From Phytobacter ursingii (GTDB lineage Bacteria; Pseudomonadota; Gammaproteobacteria; Enterobacterales; Enterobacteriaceae): 64,000 nt of DNA. The first letter of the stretch is position 1; every line of letters begins with the position of its first letter. The stretch spans positions 1,116,001 to 1,180,000 of the forward strand of contig CABDWT010000004.1 of NCBI GenBank assembly GCA_901456055.1, written 5' to 3'. Below the pieces are notes generated by a model. The model searched no databases and was not told where the DNA came from. It saw only the letters and a program-made list of their open reading frames with translations. The position numbers and the translations under genes are program-made. Of this stretch, positions 34,398-42,931 are shown in pieces.

Positions 34398-34413
34398 TTG
34401 CGCGCTTTCCGGC

Positions 34414-34650
34414 TTAACGCTTATCTGCCGCCAGTAACGGTGGGATTGTTGGCACCTGCGGCGCGTCATCTATATCTTTCTGCGTCATACGAAACGCCTC
34501 CGGATAGTGTTCGCGGCTGGTGCGGCGTAGTGGTTCGGTATCGCGCCAGGTATACAGACAATGCTGGCACTGATAAACAGTCCAGATACCTTTCACCGGT
34601 GAGGTTGCCATCACCTCAATATGTTCATCGGCACAACGTGGACAAATCAT
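34414..34650 (-). CDS. ecdD: Hydroxyarylic acid decarboxylase small subunit D
   Basis: 78 aa. The N-terminal MICPRCADEHIEVM and CQHCLYTWR form a CxxC...CxxC zinc-ribbon-like pattern typical of subunit D of non-oxidative hydroxyarylic acid (4-hydroxybenzoate, vanillate, phenolic) decarboxylases. Its exact role in the complex is not settled. It is the last gene of a three-gene leftward operon B-C-D, lying 11 bases after subunit C. The symbol follows the E. coli O157 naming; kpdD is used in Klebsiella. Confidence 0.88.
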   Translation of the reverse strand: MICPRCADEHIEVMATSPVKGIWTVYQCQHCLYTWRDTEPLRRTSREHYPEAFRMTQKDIDDAPQVPTIPPLLAADKR

Positions 34651-34661
34651 TCTCCCCCTCC

Positions 34662-36089
34662 TTATTTACGTGCGGCCAGCATCGCGGTCAGTTTTTCAAC
34701 CCACTCTTTGGTTTCAGGTAAATCCTGTACCGGCTGGCTGTAGTGACCGCGCCTGTCCGGTGCGACCGGTGTCGTCGCGTCGATAATCAGTTTGTCGGTA
34801 ATACCTGCCGGACTTGAGCCAGGATCCAGCTCCAGCACCGACATATTCGGCAACTGTACAAGATCGCCTGCCGGGTTCACTTTTGATGACAGCGCCCACA
34901 TCACCTGTGGCAGGTTGAACGGGTCAACGTCTTCATCGACCATAATCACCATTTTTACGTAACCCAGGCCGTGTGGCGTGGTCATTGCACGCAGCCCCAC
35001 CGCGCGGGCAAAACCGCCGTAGCGTTTTTTGGTTGAGATAATTGCCAGCAGACCATGGGTGTACATGGCGTTCACCGCCTGTACTTCCGGAAACTCAGCT
35101 TTTAACTGTTGATAAAGGGGGACACAGGTTGCCGGGCCAATCAGGTAGTCGATTTCGGTCCATGGCATGCCCAGGTATAGCGATTCAAAAATCGGTTTTG
35201 TGCGATAAGAGACCTTATCAATACGCACGACCGTCATATTGCGTCCACCGGAATAATGGCCAGTAAATTCGCCGAACGGCCCTTCGATTTCGCGTTTACG
35301 CCCTTCGATGACCCCTTCGAGGATCACTTCCGAGCCCCATGGCACATCAAAACCGGTGAGTGGCGCAGTGGCGATGGGGTAAGGACTTTCGCGCAGCGCC
35401 CCGGCCATTTCGTATTCTGACTGATCGTATTTCAGCGGCGTGGCGCCCATCAGGGTGATGATCGGATCGTTACCCAGCGTAATGGCAACCGGCAAGTCTT
35501 CGCCGCGTTCTTCCGCTTTATGCAGATGAAGCGCGATGTCGTGCATCGGTACCGGCTGCAAACCCAGTTTGCGTTTACCTTTCACTTCCATGCGGTAGAT
35601 GCCGACGTTTTGCTTACCAAAATGGTCTGGATCGACCGGATCGCGGGAGACGACGCAGGCTTTATCCAGATAGAAACCGCCATCGCCGTCGTTCAGACGG
35701 AACAGAGGCAGAATGTCGAACAGGTTAATCTCTTCACCATCAACGGTGTTTTCCGCCCACATCGGATTGGTGCGGCGTTCCGGTGCGACAGGGAAGGTAT
35801 CCCAGCGGCGAATAAATTCTTCAATCTGCTTTTTAACCGGGGTGTTCGACGGCAAACCCATGGAAATGGCGTGATTCTGCCAGGAACCAATAGTGTTCAT
35901 GGCCACGCGCGCATCGGTAAAACCGCGAATATTATCGAACCACAGCGCAGGCGCACCGTCGCCAATACGCCCGGTTGCATTAGCCGCCGCCGCGATATCC
36001 GGCTCGGCGTTAACCTCTTCACTGATTTTCAGCAGTTGCCCTTCGTCATCAAGAGCCTGCAGGAAGCTTCGTAAATCATCAAAAGCCAT
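34662..36089 (-). CDS. ecdC: UbiD-family hydroxyarylic acid decarboxylase subunit C
   Basis: Catalytic subunit that removes CO2 from hydroxybenzoate-type acids using prenylated FMN. The 475 aa protein matches the UbiD family, with the active-site acidic pair in EGPFGEFTGHYSGGRN and the characteristic PEVQAVNAMYTHG and SSPAGITDKLIIDATTP. The start is MAFDDLRSFLQAL after aggagaa; the longer upstream frame overlaps subunit B and is not conserved. It overlaps ecdB by 11 bases. E. coli K-12 lacks this locus between rpoS and mutS, whereas some E. coli O157 and Salmonella carry it. Confidence 0.93.
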   Translation of the reverse strand: MAFDDLRSFLQALDDEGQLLKISEEVNAEPDIAAAANATGRIGDGAPALWFDNIRGFTDARVAMNTIGSWQNHAISMGLPSNTPVKKQIEEFIRRWDTFPVAPERRTNPMWAENTVDGEEINLFDILPLFRLNDGDGGFYLDKACVVSRDPVDPDHFGKQNVGIYRMEVKGKRKLGLQPVPMHDIALHLHKAEERGEDLPVAITLGNDPIITLMGATPLKYDQSEYEMAGALRESPYPIATAPLTGFDVPWGSEVILEGVIEGRKREIEGPFGEFTGHYSGGRNMTVVRIDKVSYRTKPIFESLYLGMPWTEIDYLIGPATCVPLYQQLKAEFPEVQAVNAMYTHGLLAIISTKKRYGGFARAVGLRAMTTPHGLGYVKMVIMVDEDVDPFNLPQVMWALSSKVNPAGDLVQLPNMSVLELDPGSSPAGITDKLIIDATTPVAPDRRGHYSQPVQDLPETKEWVEKLTAMLAARK

Positions 36090-36681
36090 ATTCTTTCTCC
36101 TGTGAAAAATGCTGTGCCGCCTGCAGGCCTTCCCAGCGGCGTGCTTTACGGTGCTCCAGACCAAACTGGTCGAGCACGCGGGTCACGATATGCCAGGTAA
36201 TGTCATCAACGGTCTGCGGATGGTTGTAATAAGCGGGCATGGGGGGAACCATCGCTACCCCCATGCGGGAAAGCGCTAACATATTTTCTAAATGAATGGT
36301 GCTAAGCGGCATTTCGCGAGGGACGAGGACCAGCTTGCGACCCTCTTTGAGCACGACATCGGCGGCGCGTCCGACCAGCCCTTCGGCATAGCCCGCACGA
36401 ATACCTGCCAGTGTTTTCATGCTGCAGGGAATAACTATCATGCCGTCGGTACGAAACGAGCCTGAGGAGATGGTGGCAGCCTGATCAGCCGGGTTATGCG
36501 TGACATCTGCCAGTGCCGCAACGTCGCGGGCAGTCCAGGGGGTTTCCAGTTCGATGGTGGTTTTCGCCCACTTCGACATCACCAGGTGAGTTTCAACCTC
36601 TGGCATCTCATGCAGCGCCTGCAATAACGCCACGCCCAGAGGGGCGCCGGTTGCCCCCGTCATCCCGATTATCAGTTTCAT
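36079..36681 (-). CDS. ecdB: UbiX-like flavin prenyltransferase, subunit B
   Basis: Makes prenylated FMN, the cofactor of the UbiD-type subunit C. The 200 aa protein begins MKLIIGMTGATGAPLGVALL (FMN-binding P-loop of UbiX/Pad1) and contains SSGSFRTDGMIVIPCSMKTLAGI and LVPREMPLSTIHLENMLALSRMG. The frame runs slightly past the usual end and overlaps ecdC. First gene of the operon, divergent from a MarR regulator. Confidence 0.93.
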   Translation of the reverse strand: MKLIIGMTGATGAPLGVALLQALHEMPEVETHLVMSKWAKTTIELETPWTARDVAALADVTHNPADQAATISSGSFRTDGMIVIPCSMKTLAGIRAGYAEGLVGRAADVVLKEGRKLVLVPREMPLSTIHLENMLALSRMGVAMVPPMPAYYNHPQTVDDITWHIVTRVLDQFGLEHRKARRWEGLQAAQHFSQEKEYGF

Positions 36682-36852
36682 TCACCACCTCAATCATTGT
36701 TCGTATGCGAACATTTAAAAATAACCTACTCCCGGGAATCGGCACAGACAAGATTGTTCGTATGCATGCGCATTTTTTGTTAAAAAATGCCGCGTTAAAA
36801 TTCGGCAAGTTAATGGCTATCATAGGGAGGAGAAACCCGTAATGGAGCATTC
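36682..36852. promoter_or_regulatory. Divergent control region with candidate MarR operators
   Basis: The 13-mer attgttcgtatgc occurs twice, at 36696-36708 and 36753-36765, 57 bases apart. The first copy is part of the inverted repeat tgttcg-tatg-cgaaca (36698-36713), the usual symmetry of a MarR-family operator. Both lie between ecdB and the regulator gene, so one protein could control both directions. Read directly; binding is inferred. Confidence 0.6.
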
Positions 36853-37257
36853 ATGGAGTTAAGAAAAGAGGCCTTTCACCTGCTACGTCAGCTTTTCCAG
36901 CAGCATACGGCGCGCTGGCAGCAGGTACTGCCGGAACTGACCAAACCACAATATGCGGTGATGCGTTCTATTGCCGAAAACCCCGGCATTGAACAGGTTG
37001 CCCTGACGGAGGTGGCGGTCAGCACAAAAGCGACTCTCGCAGAAATGCTCAGCCGTATGGAGACGCGTGGTCTGGTACGCCGGGAACACGATCCTGACGA
37101 TAAACGACGCCGTTTCTTATTTTTGACCGAGGAAGGTGAAGCCGTGCTGCAAGCGAGCATCCCGGTGGGTAATGGCGTAGATGCCGAGTTTCTTGGCAAA
37201 TTAAGCGAGGAAGAGCGCGAGCAATTCACGATGCTTATTCGTCGGATGATGCGCTGA
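36853..37257 (+). CDS. MarR-family transcriptional regulator
   Basis: 134 aa winged helix-turn-helix protein. The DNA-binding part reads TEVAVSTKATLAEMLSRMETRGLVRREHDPDDKRRRFLFLTEEGEAVL, with the DxR-type wing of MarR proteins. Divergent from the decarboxylase operon and close to paired repeats in the shared promoter, so it most likely represses ecdBCD and responds to a phenolic acid. E. coli and Salmonella strains with this decarboxylase locus have the same neighbour. Confidence 0.88.
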   Translation: MELRKEAFHLLRQLFQQHTARWQQVLPELTKPQYAVMRSIAENPGIEQVALTEVAVSTKATLAEMLSRMETRGLVRREHDPDDKRRRFLFLTEEGEAVLQASIPVGNGVDAEFLGKLSEEEREQFTMLIRRMMR

Positions 37258-37271
37258 GTCAGTGGGGAAGA

Positions 37272-37303
37272 GCAGGAAACAAGCCGGGCGGTTTGTTTCC
37301 TGC
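37272..37303. terminator. Hairpin between the convergent marR and osmC genes
   Basis: gcaggaaacaa (37272-37282) pairs perfectly with ttgtttcctgc (37293-37303) across a 10-base loop. There is no T tract of note, so this is a strong hairpin of probable terminator function for both genes. Confidence 0.55.
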
Positions 37304-37316
37304 CTGATACGGCGTA

Positions 37317-37745
37317 TTAATTCAGTGTGTATTCCAGCGAGATTTCCGCATTCAATACTTTGGATACCGGACAACCGGCTTTGGCTTTCTGAATGGCTTC
37401 ATCAAATTTCGCGGGGTCGGCACCCGGAACTTTGACCGCACTTTTCAGGGAGATTTTGGTAATCGCGAATCCGCCGTCAACCTGGTCCAGCGTGACAGTT
37501 GCCGTGGTGTCGATACTGTCAGCCGTGTAGCCCACTTCCCCCAATATCATCGAGAGCGCCATTGAGAAACAGGCTGCATGCGCTGCACCGATCAGCTCTT
37601 CCGGGTTAGTCCCCTGAACGCCTTCGAAACGGGTGTTAAAGCCATAAGGAAGTTGCTTAAGCGCACCGCTCTCGGTTGAAACCGTCCCTTTCCCACGTTT
37701 CAGATCACCTTCCCAGTGAGCCTGCCCTTTCTTGTGAATTGCCAT
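37317..37745 (-). CDS. osmC: Peroxiredoxin OsmC
   Basis: Thiol peroxidase acting on organic hydroperoxides; in E. coli induced by osmotic shock and RpoS. 142 aa with the two redox cysteines C59 (AAHAACFSMALS) and C125 (KAGCPVSKV). It aligns with E. coli OsmC throughout. Its location next to mutS differs from E. coli K-12. Confidence 0.95.
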   Translation of the reverse strand: MAIHKKGQAHWEGDLKRGKGTVSTESGALKQLPYGFNTRFEGVQGTNPEELIGAAHAACFSMALSMILGEVGYTADSIDTTATVTLDQVDGGFAITKISLKSAVKVPGADPAKFDEAIQKAKAGCPVSKVLNAEISLEYTLN

Positions 37746-37852
37746 AACATGGTTCCTTTTCAGTATTGAAAGAAATAAGTCGAGTCAGATAAAAAGTATA
37801 GAAGCCGATATCGGGCTTGCCTGGCATTCGGGGAATTTATTCGATAAACAAT

Positions 37853-37875
37853 GGCCCGCAGGGGGACTGCGGGCC
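37853..37875 (-). terminator. Terminator of mutS
   Basis: ggcccgcag (37853-37861) pairs with ctgcgggcc (37867-37875), loop gggga, immediately after the mutS stop on the minus strand. The following attgttta tract is only moderately T-rich. Confidence 0.65.
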
Positions 37876-37882
37876 GGGAGCA

Positions 37883-40444
37883 TTAAACGAGACTTTTCAG
37901 GCGGTAAATCCACTCGAGCGCCTGCCGTGGCGTAAGGGAATCCGGGTCCAGATTTTCCAGCGCTTCCATTGCCGGGCTGGTCTCTTCCGGTACGGCTAAC
38001 AGCGACATCTGCGTACCATCAATCTGCGTGGCGCCCGCACCCGGCGACAGGCTTTCCAGCTCACGTAATTTTCCACGCGCACGCTTGATCACCTCTTTCG
38101 GAACACCCGCCAGGGCGGCGACCGCCAGGCCATAGCTTTTGCTCGCCGCGCCATCCTGTACGCTGTGCATAAAGGCGATGGTGTCGCCATGTTCCAGCGC
38201 GTCAAGATGGACATTGGCCACGCCTTCCATTTTTTCCGGCAACTGCGTCAGTTCGAAATAGTGGGTGGCGAACAAGGTCAACGCTTTGATTTTATTCGCC
38301 AGATTTTCCGCACAGGCCCATGCTAGCGACAGCCCGTCATAGGTAGAGGTGCCGCGCCCAATTTCATCCATCAGCACCAGGCTATTTTCCGTAGCGTTAT
38401 GCAGAATGTTGGCCGTCTCGGTCATCTCCACCATAAAGGTGGAACGCCCGCTTGCCAGATCATCTGCGGCACCCACACGGGTAAAGATGCGGTCAATAGG
38501 ACCAATTTCCACCTTCTGCGCGGGAACGTAGCTGCCGATATAGGCCAGCAGCGCAATCAGCGCGGTCTGGCGCATATAGGTACTTTTACCGCCCATGTTC
38601 GGGCCGGTAATGATCAGCATTCTGCGCTGTGGAGACAGATTAAGCGGGTTCGCAATAAACGGCTCTTTCAGCACCTGCTCGACCACCGGGTGACGGCCTT
38701 CAACGATACGGATACCCGGTTTATCGCTGAATGTCGGGCAGCAGTAGTTTAGCGTGTCCGCACGCTCTGCCAGGTTGACCAGCACGTCCAGCTCTGCCAG
38801 CGCCGTGGCGCTCTGCTGTAAATCGCCAAGGTGCGGCAGGAGCATGTCGAACAGTTCGTCATAGAGCTGTTTTTCCAGCGCCAGCGCTTTGCCTTTTGAG
38901 GTCAGAACCTTGTCTTCATACTCTTTCAGTTCAGGAATAATGTAGCGCTCGGCATTTTTCAGCGTCTGACGGCGAACATAGTGAATCGGGGCAAGATGGC
39001 TCTGTCCGCGGCTAATCTGGATGTAATAACCATGCACGGCGTTATAGCCGACTTTCAGGGTGTCGAGCCCCAGCTTTTCGCGCTCGCGAATTTCCAGCCT
39101 GTCGAGGTAGTCTGTCGCGCCGTCTGCCAGCGCTCGCCACTCATCCAGCTCTGCATTATACCCCGGGGCGATAACGCCGCCATCGCGCACCAGCACCGGC
39201 GGCGCATCAATGATGGCGCGTTCCAGCAGTTCACGTAGCTCAGTGAACTCGCCCATTTTTTCCCGCAGGCTCTGCACCGGCTCGCTCTTCACGTGCGCCA
39301 GTTGGGCTCGGAGTTCCGGTAGTTGCTGGAAAGCATGGCGCATCCGCGCCAGGTCGCGTGGTCTGGCGGTACGCAGCGCCAGACGAGCAAGGATACGCTC
39401 CAGATCGCCAACCTGACGCAGTACGGGCTGCAATTGCGCGGTGTTTTCCTGCAATGCGCCAATGGTTTGCTGACGTTCGAGCAATGTTTTGGTGTCGCGT
39501 ACCGGCATATGCAGCCAGCGTTTGAGCATACGGCTCCCCATCGGCGTAACCGTACAGTCGAGCACGGAGGCCAGGGTGTTTTCGATACCGCCTGCCAGGT
39601 TCTGGGTAATTTCCAGATTACGGCGCGTTGCGGCATCCATAATGATGCTGTCCTGCTGGCGCTCCATGGTGATGGAACGAATGTGGGGCAGGGCGGTGCG
39701 CTGGGTATCTTTGACATACTGCAGCAGGCAACCCGCAGCACAGAGGCCGCGCGGGGCGTTTTCAACGCCAAAGCCAACCAGATCGCGGGTACCAAATTGC
39801 AGATTAAGCTGCTGACGCGCGGTGTCGATTTCAAATTCCCACAGCGGGCGACGACGCAGGCCGCGACGGCCTTCAATCAGGGATGTTTCCGCGAAGTCTT
39901 CGGCATAGAGCAATTCAGCCGGGTTAGTGCGTTGCAGTTCTGCCGCCATGGTTTCACGATCTGCGGGTTCACTGACGCGAAAACGTCCGGAGCTAATATC
40001 CAGCGTGGCGTAGCCAAATCCTTTACTGTCCTGCCAGATGGCCGCCAGCAAGTTGTCCTGACGCTCCTGTAATAATGCCTCGTCGCTGATGGTGCCGGGG
40101 GTGACAATGCGCACCACTTTGCGCTCGACCGGCCCTTTGCTGGTGGCCGGATCGCCGATTTGCTCGCAAATCGCTACCGATTCACCCAGGCTGACCAGTT
40201 TCGCCAGGTAGTTTTCTACCGCATGATGCGGCACCCCGGCCATCGGGATGGGTTCACCTGCGGAGGCTCCGCGTTTCGTCAACGAGATGTCCATGAGTTG
40301 AGATGCGCGTTTTGCATCATCATAAAACAGCTCGTAAAAGTCGCCCATGCGATAGAAGAGCAGGATGTCCGGATGCTGCGCTTTCAGTTTCAGATACTGC
40401 TGCATCATTGGGGTATGGGCGTCGAAATTCTCTAGTGTACTCAT
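37883..40444 (-). CDS. mutS: DNA mismatch repair protein MutS
   Basis: Recognises base mismatches and small loops and recruits MutL. The 853 aa protein has the mismatch-reading [11 protein letters not shown] near residue 36, the clamp/lever domains, and a C-terminal ABC-type ATPase with Walker [14 protein letters not shown] and [18 protein letters not shown]. Full length and intact. The start is [17 protein letters not shown]; the genomic island begins just upstream of this ATG, so its native promoter could have been altered by insertion. Confidence 0.98.
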   Translation of the reverse strand: MSTLENFDAHTPMMQQYLKLKAQHPDILLFYRMGDFYELFYDDAKRASQLMDISLTKRGASAGEPIPMAGVPHHAVENYLAKLVSLGESVAICEQIGDPATSKGPVERKVVRIVTPGTISDEALLQERQDNLLAAIWQDSKGFGYATLDISSGRFRVSEPADRETMAAELQRTNPAELLYAEDFAETSLIEGRRGLRRRPLWEFEIDTARQQLNLQFGTRDLVGFGVENAPRGLCAAGCLLQYVKDTQRTALPHIRSITMERQQDSIIMDAATRRNLEITQNLAGGIENTLASVLDCTVTPMGSRMLKRWLHMPVRDTKTLLERQQTIGALQENTAQLQPVLRQVGDLERILARLALRTARPRDLARMRHAFQQLPELRAQLAHVKSEPVQSLREKMGEFTELRELLERAIIDAPPVLVRDGGVIAPGYNAELDEWRALADGATDYLDRLEIREREKLGLDTLKVGYNAVHGYYIQISRGQSHLAPIHYVRRQTLKNAERYIIPELKEYEDKVLTSKGKALALEKQLYDELFDMLLPHLGDLQQSATALAELDVLVNLAERADTLNYCCPTFSDKPGIRIVEGRHPVVEQVLKEPFIANPLNLSPQRRMLIITGPNMGGKSTYMRQTALIALLAYIGSYVPAQKVEIGPIDRIFTRVGAADDLASGRSTFMVEMTETANILHNATENSLVLMDEIGRGTSTYDGLSLAWACAENLANKIKALTLFATHYFELTQLPEKMEGVANVHLDALEHGDTIAFMHSVQDGAASKSYGLAVAALAGVPKEVIKRARGKLRELESLSPGAGATQIDGTQMSLLAVPEETSPAMEALENLDPDSLTPRQALEWIYRLKSLV

Positions 40445-40661
40445 CAGTTTATGATGTCCATTTTCTTAAATTTTAATGAGTTAGTGATGTTTATTGTTCT
40501 CATTGAGTTTCACTTTGTCTCATTGGATCTCATGAAATCCTACATTTAAATGTAGGTTAAAGTGTAGCTTACCAACCTATAGCCTGGTAAAATATGGCTA
40601 CTTATAGCACAACCTACATTTCGTTTCATAAATGCGTAGGGAGCATGATAACGGAGTCTTT
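40445..40661. promoter_or_regulatory. mutS-island junction with repeats before the integrase
   Basis: This spacer holds a perfect 18 bp palindrome, cctacatttaaatgtagg (40539-40556), and a further cctacatt copy at 40613-40620. Between 40498 and 40533 tctcattg occurs twice and tctcatg once in a row, the look of recombinase arm-type sites. The left attachment site should lie here. I found no tRNA and cannot identify the core sequence without the other end. Confidence 0.5.
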
Positions 40662-41954
40662 ATGGCAGGAAAACAAGAGGCAAAGCCACTATCGTTTAAA
40701 GCGATAGAAATGATGAAGCCAGGTGACAAAGATAAAGCTGATATTGGCGAAAATCGTGGTTTACGTGTCTCCTGTGGTGCGACCGGTGTTAAGTCTTTTT
40801 TCTACCGTTACACGAGCCCTGTGACTGGAAAACTTGCTCAGGTCAAAATTGGCAACTTCCCGCAGACTTCACTCGCCGCTGCCCGTCTCAAACTCAACGA
40901 ATTGAAGCTGCTTCGTCAGGAAGGTCGGTGTCCTGCTTCAGAGCTCAAGCAGGAAAAGCAGATTCGTGCAATCGAGGCTGAACAGGCCAAAGTACCTGAA
41001 TTGACTGTGCAGGGATTAGTTGAGCTCTACCTGACTGAGCGCATTGAGGATCGTAAAACGAAGGACGGGAAGATCATTCCGGGGGCCCGGAAGAAGAAAG
41101 GCCAGGACGAAGTGCGCAGAACACTGTATGCCGATGCGGTAGATAAACTGGGTGATCGTAATGCCGCTGAAATCACACGCAATGAAGTGATTACGCTTAT
41201 TAATGGCATTGTTGCCAGAGGAGCAAAAGTGCAAGCCGGTAACGTTCTACGGGAGCTGTCATTGGCCTATGAATTCGCTATCGGTTTGGGACGTTTTGAT
41301 GCCAGTTTTGCCAATCCTGCGCTACTGGCAAAATCCAGCCTCCGTCAGACTCGAATCAAGCTAACCAATAACCGCGGGACGCGTGTGCTGAGTGAAGCTG
41401 AGCTGAAAAAGTTTCTCCAGTGGCTACCGGGTTCTGCTTTTTCACCGACAATCAAAAACGTGCTTCGTCTGACCTTGTGGACAGGTTGCCGTACCGGAGA
41501 GGTATGCAACATGGCGTGGAAAGATGTTGATCTGGATAAAGGTACGATACACCTGCGTGAGACCAAAACGGGTGTTGAACGTTACGTACAGTTATCCACT
41601 CAGGCTGTAGACTTTCTTAAAGTGCTACGCCTCAACTCGGATACCTACCTATTTCCGTCTACACGAACAAGACGACCAATCCAGCAAAAGTATCTGACGG
41701 AGAATGCGTGGCGCTTACGTGAATCCGGCCAGATGTTAGATATACCGAGTTGGACACCACATGATTTACGGCGGACTGTGCGTACAGGGTTGTCACGGCT
41801 GCAATGTCCTAACGAAGTGGCTGAGGCTATTCTGGGGCATACAAAAGGCGGTGTGGAAGGGATTTATAACCTCTACAAGTATGATGCAGAGTGTAAAAAG
41901 TGGCTGCAGATTTGGGCTGATTACCTTGATGTTCTTTTTACTTTAATCTCCTAA
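40662..41954 (+). CDS. P4-type tyrosine integrase
   Basis: 430 aa site-specific recombinase. N-terminal DUF4102-like arm-binding domain (LSFKAIEMMKPGDKDKADIGENRGLRVSCGATGVKSFFYRY) followed by a core-binding and a catalytic domain: WTGCRTGEVCNMAW (first Arg), HDLRRTVRTGL (His-xx-Arg), ILGHTKGG and the tyrosine in GIYNLYKYDAE. The start is ATG 40662 with ggag five bases upstream. It points away from mutS into the island, and is the leftmost island gene. Catalytic residues appear complete. Confidence 0.93.
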   Translation: MAGKQEAKPLSFKAIEMMKPGDKDKADIGENRGLRVSCGATGVKSFFYRYTSPVTGKLAQVKIGNFPQTSLAAARLKLNELKLLRQEGRCPASELKQEKQIRAIEAEQAKVPELTVQGLVELYLTERIEDRKTKDGKIIPGARKKKGQDEVRRTLYADAVDKLGDRNAAEITRNEVITLINGIVARGAKVQAGNVLRELSLAYEFAIGLGRFDASFANPALLAKSSLRQTRIKLTNNRGTRVLSEAELKKFLQWLPGSAFSPTIKNVLRLTLWTGCRTGEVCNMAWKDVDLDKGTIHLRETKTGVERYVQLSTQAVDFLKVLRLNSDTYLFPSTRTRRPIQQKYLTENAWRLRESGQMLDIPSWTPHDLRRTVRTGLSRLQCPNEVAEAILGHTKGGVEGIYNLYKYDAECKKWLQIWADYLDVLFTLIS

Positions 41955-42187
41955 AACCACATCATGGTTAACGTAGATTGGAGTTATTAAATAGGGTTAA
42001 TGTTGACAGGATTGTTGTTTTTATTTGTTTATTCAAAGAGTTATGTTACGTAGTTAGATATAAATTCAAATATTAAATCTCTCTTAATCCTGTATATTTC
42101 AACAGCTCTTTGTGGGGGCTTACTTGTTAAAAATGATTCACCAATTCGTTCAAATGTTATAGATTATATCGATACCCAGGTCATGTA

Positions 42188-42931
42188 ATGGAATATAAAA
42201 TGTCTATTGAGCTGAAAGGTATTCTTATCAATGATAATGATTGGGGATGTCGTCATGCCGAATATCTCTATCAAGAAAGTGATCCAAAGATAATTGCTTG
42301 TATCGTAAATGTTGATAATGTTGATTTTATTGCAAATGAACTCGTTAAATCAGTTTTGGATACTTCATGGATCTTGTCTCTCGATAGTGGCACTCAGCGT
42401 TCGTATACTTATACAGCTAAAGAAACAGCAGAAGCTTTAGTTAGTATTTTCAAGAAGGTAAGTGAGAAGAATGACTTAGGTGATGAATTTGGTGAACTCA
42501 TGGTTTCAATTGGATCTTCACGAGCATTAAGTCAAATATTCAAACACATTTCACTGCCAATAGCAGAGCTATGGAAACCTCAAATAAAGCAGAATGAGGG
42601 ATTTGATTTTCATACAACCTGTCCAAGCAATTTTATAAATTTTGGAGAAGCTAAATTCTCATCTTCAACTAATCCCCATGGAAATGCTATAAATCAAGCA
42701 GTCAGTTTTATAAGTCAAGAAAAACATTTTAGAGATCGTGTTCATCTTATTAATTTATGTTCGCCTAATGCCATCAATAATTTGGATAATAATGATTATG
42801 GTCTAATAGCTGCATTCTCTATTAATTCTGATAATTGTGATAGGATTATGGATAATGCGATTAAGACAGTGAGGGCGTTAGATATTTTAAACAATGTTAA
42901 ATTTGTTTATTTAGTGGGTGTAAAATGTTAA
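42188..42931 (+). CDS. hamA: Hachiman defence nuclease HamA (DUF1837)
   Basis: Effector subunit of the Hachiman antiphage system. The 247 aa protein belongs to DUF1837, with a PD-(D/E)xK-like active site: D140 (GFDFHT) and E154-x-K156 in FGEAKFSSST. In studied Hachiman systems the nuclease is held by the HamB helicase and released to degrade DNA when damage or phage replication is sensed. ATG 42200 is an alternative start. The gene is much more AT-rich than the chromosome, overlaps hamB by 7 bases and follows the integrase, all signs of horizontal acquisition. The pairing with a HamB-type helicase makes the call strong. Confidence 0.87.
   Translation: MEYKMSIELKGILINDNDWGCRHAEYLYQESDPKIIACIVNVDNVDFIANELVKSVLDTSWILSLDSGTQRSYTYTAKETAEALVSIFKKVSEKNDLGDEFGELMVSIGSSRALSQIFKHISLPIAELWKPQIKQNEGFDFHTTCPSNFINFGEAKFSSSTNPHGNAINQAVSFISQEKHFRDRVHLINLCSPNAINNLDNNDYGLIAAFSINSDNCDRIMDNAIKTVRALDILNNVKFVYLVGVKC

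Noticed and set aside
42001-42187. A tRNA or attachment site downstream of the integrase.
   Set aside because: No cloverleaf or CCA-ended segment found; the sequence is plain AT-rich promoter-like DNA.
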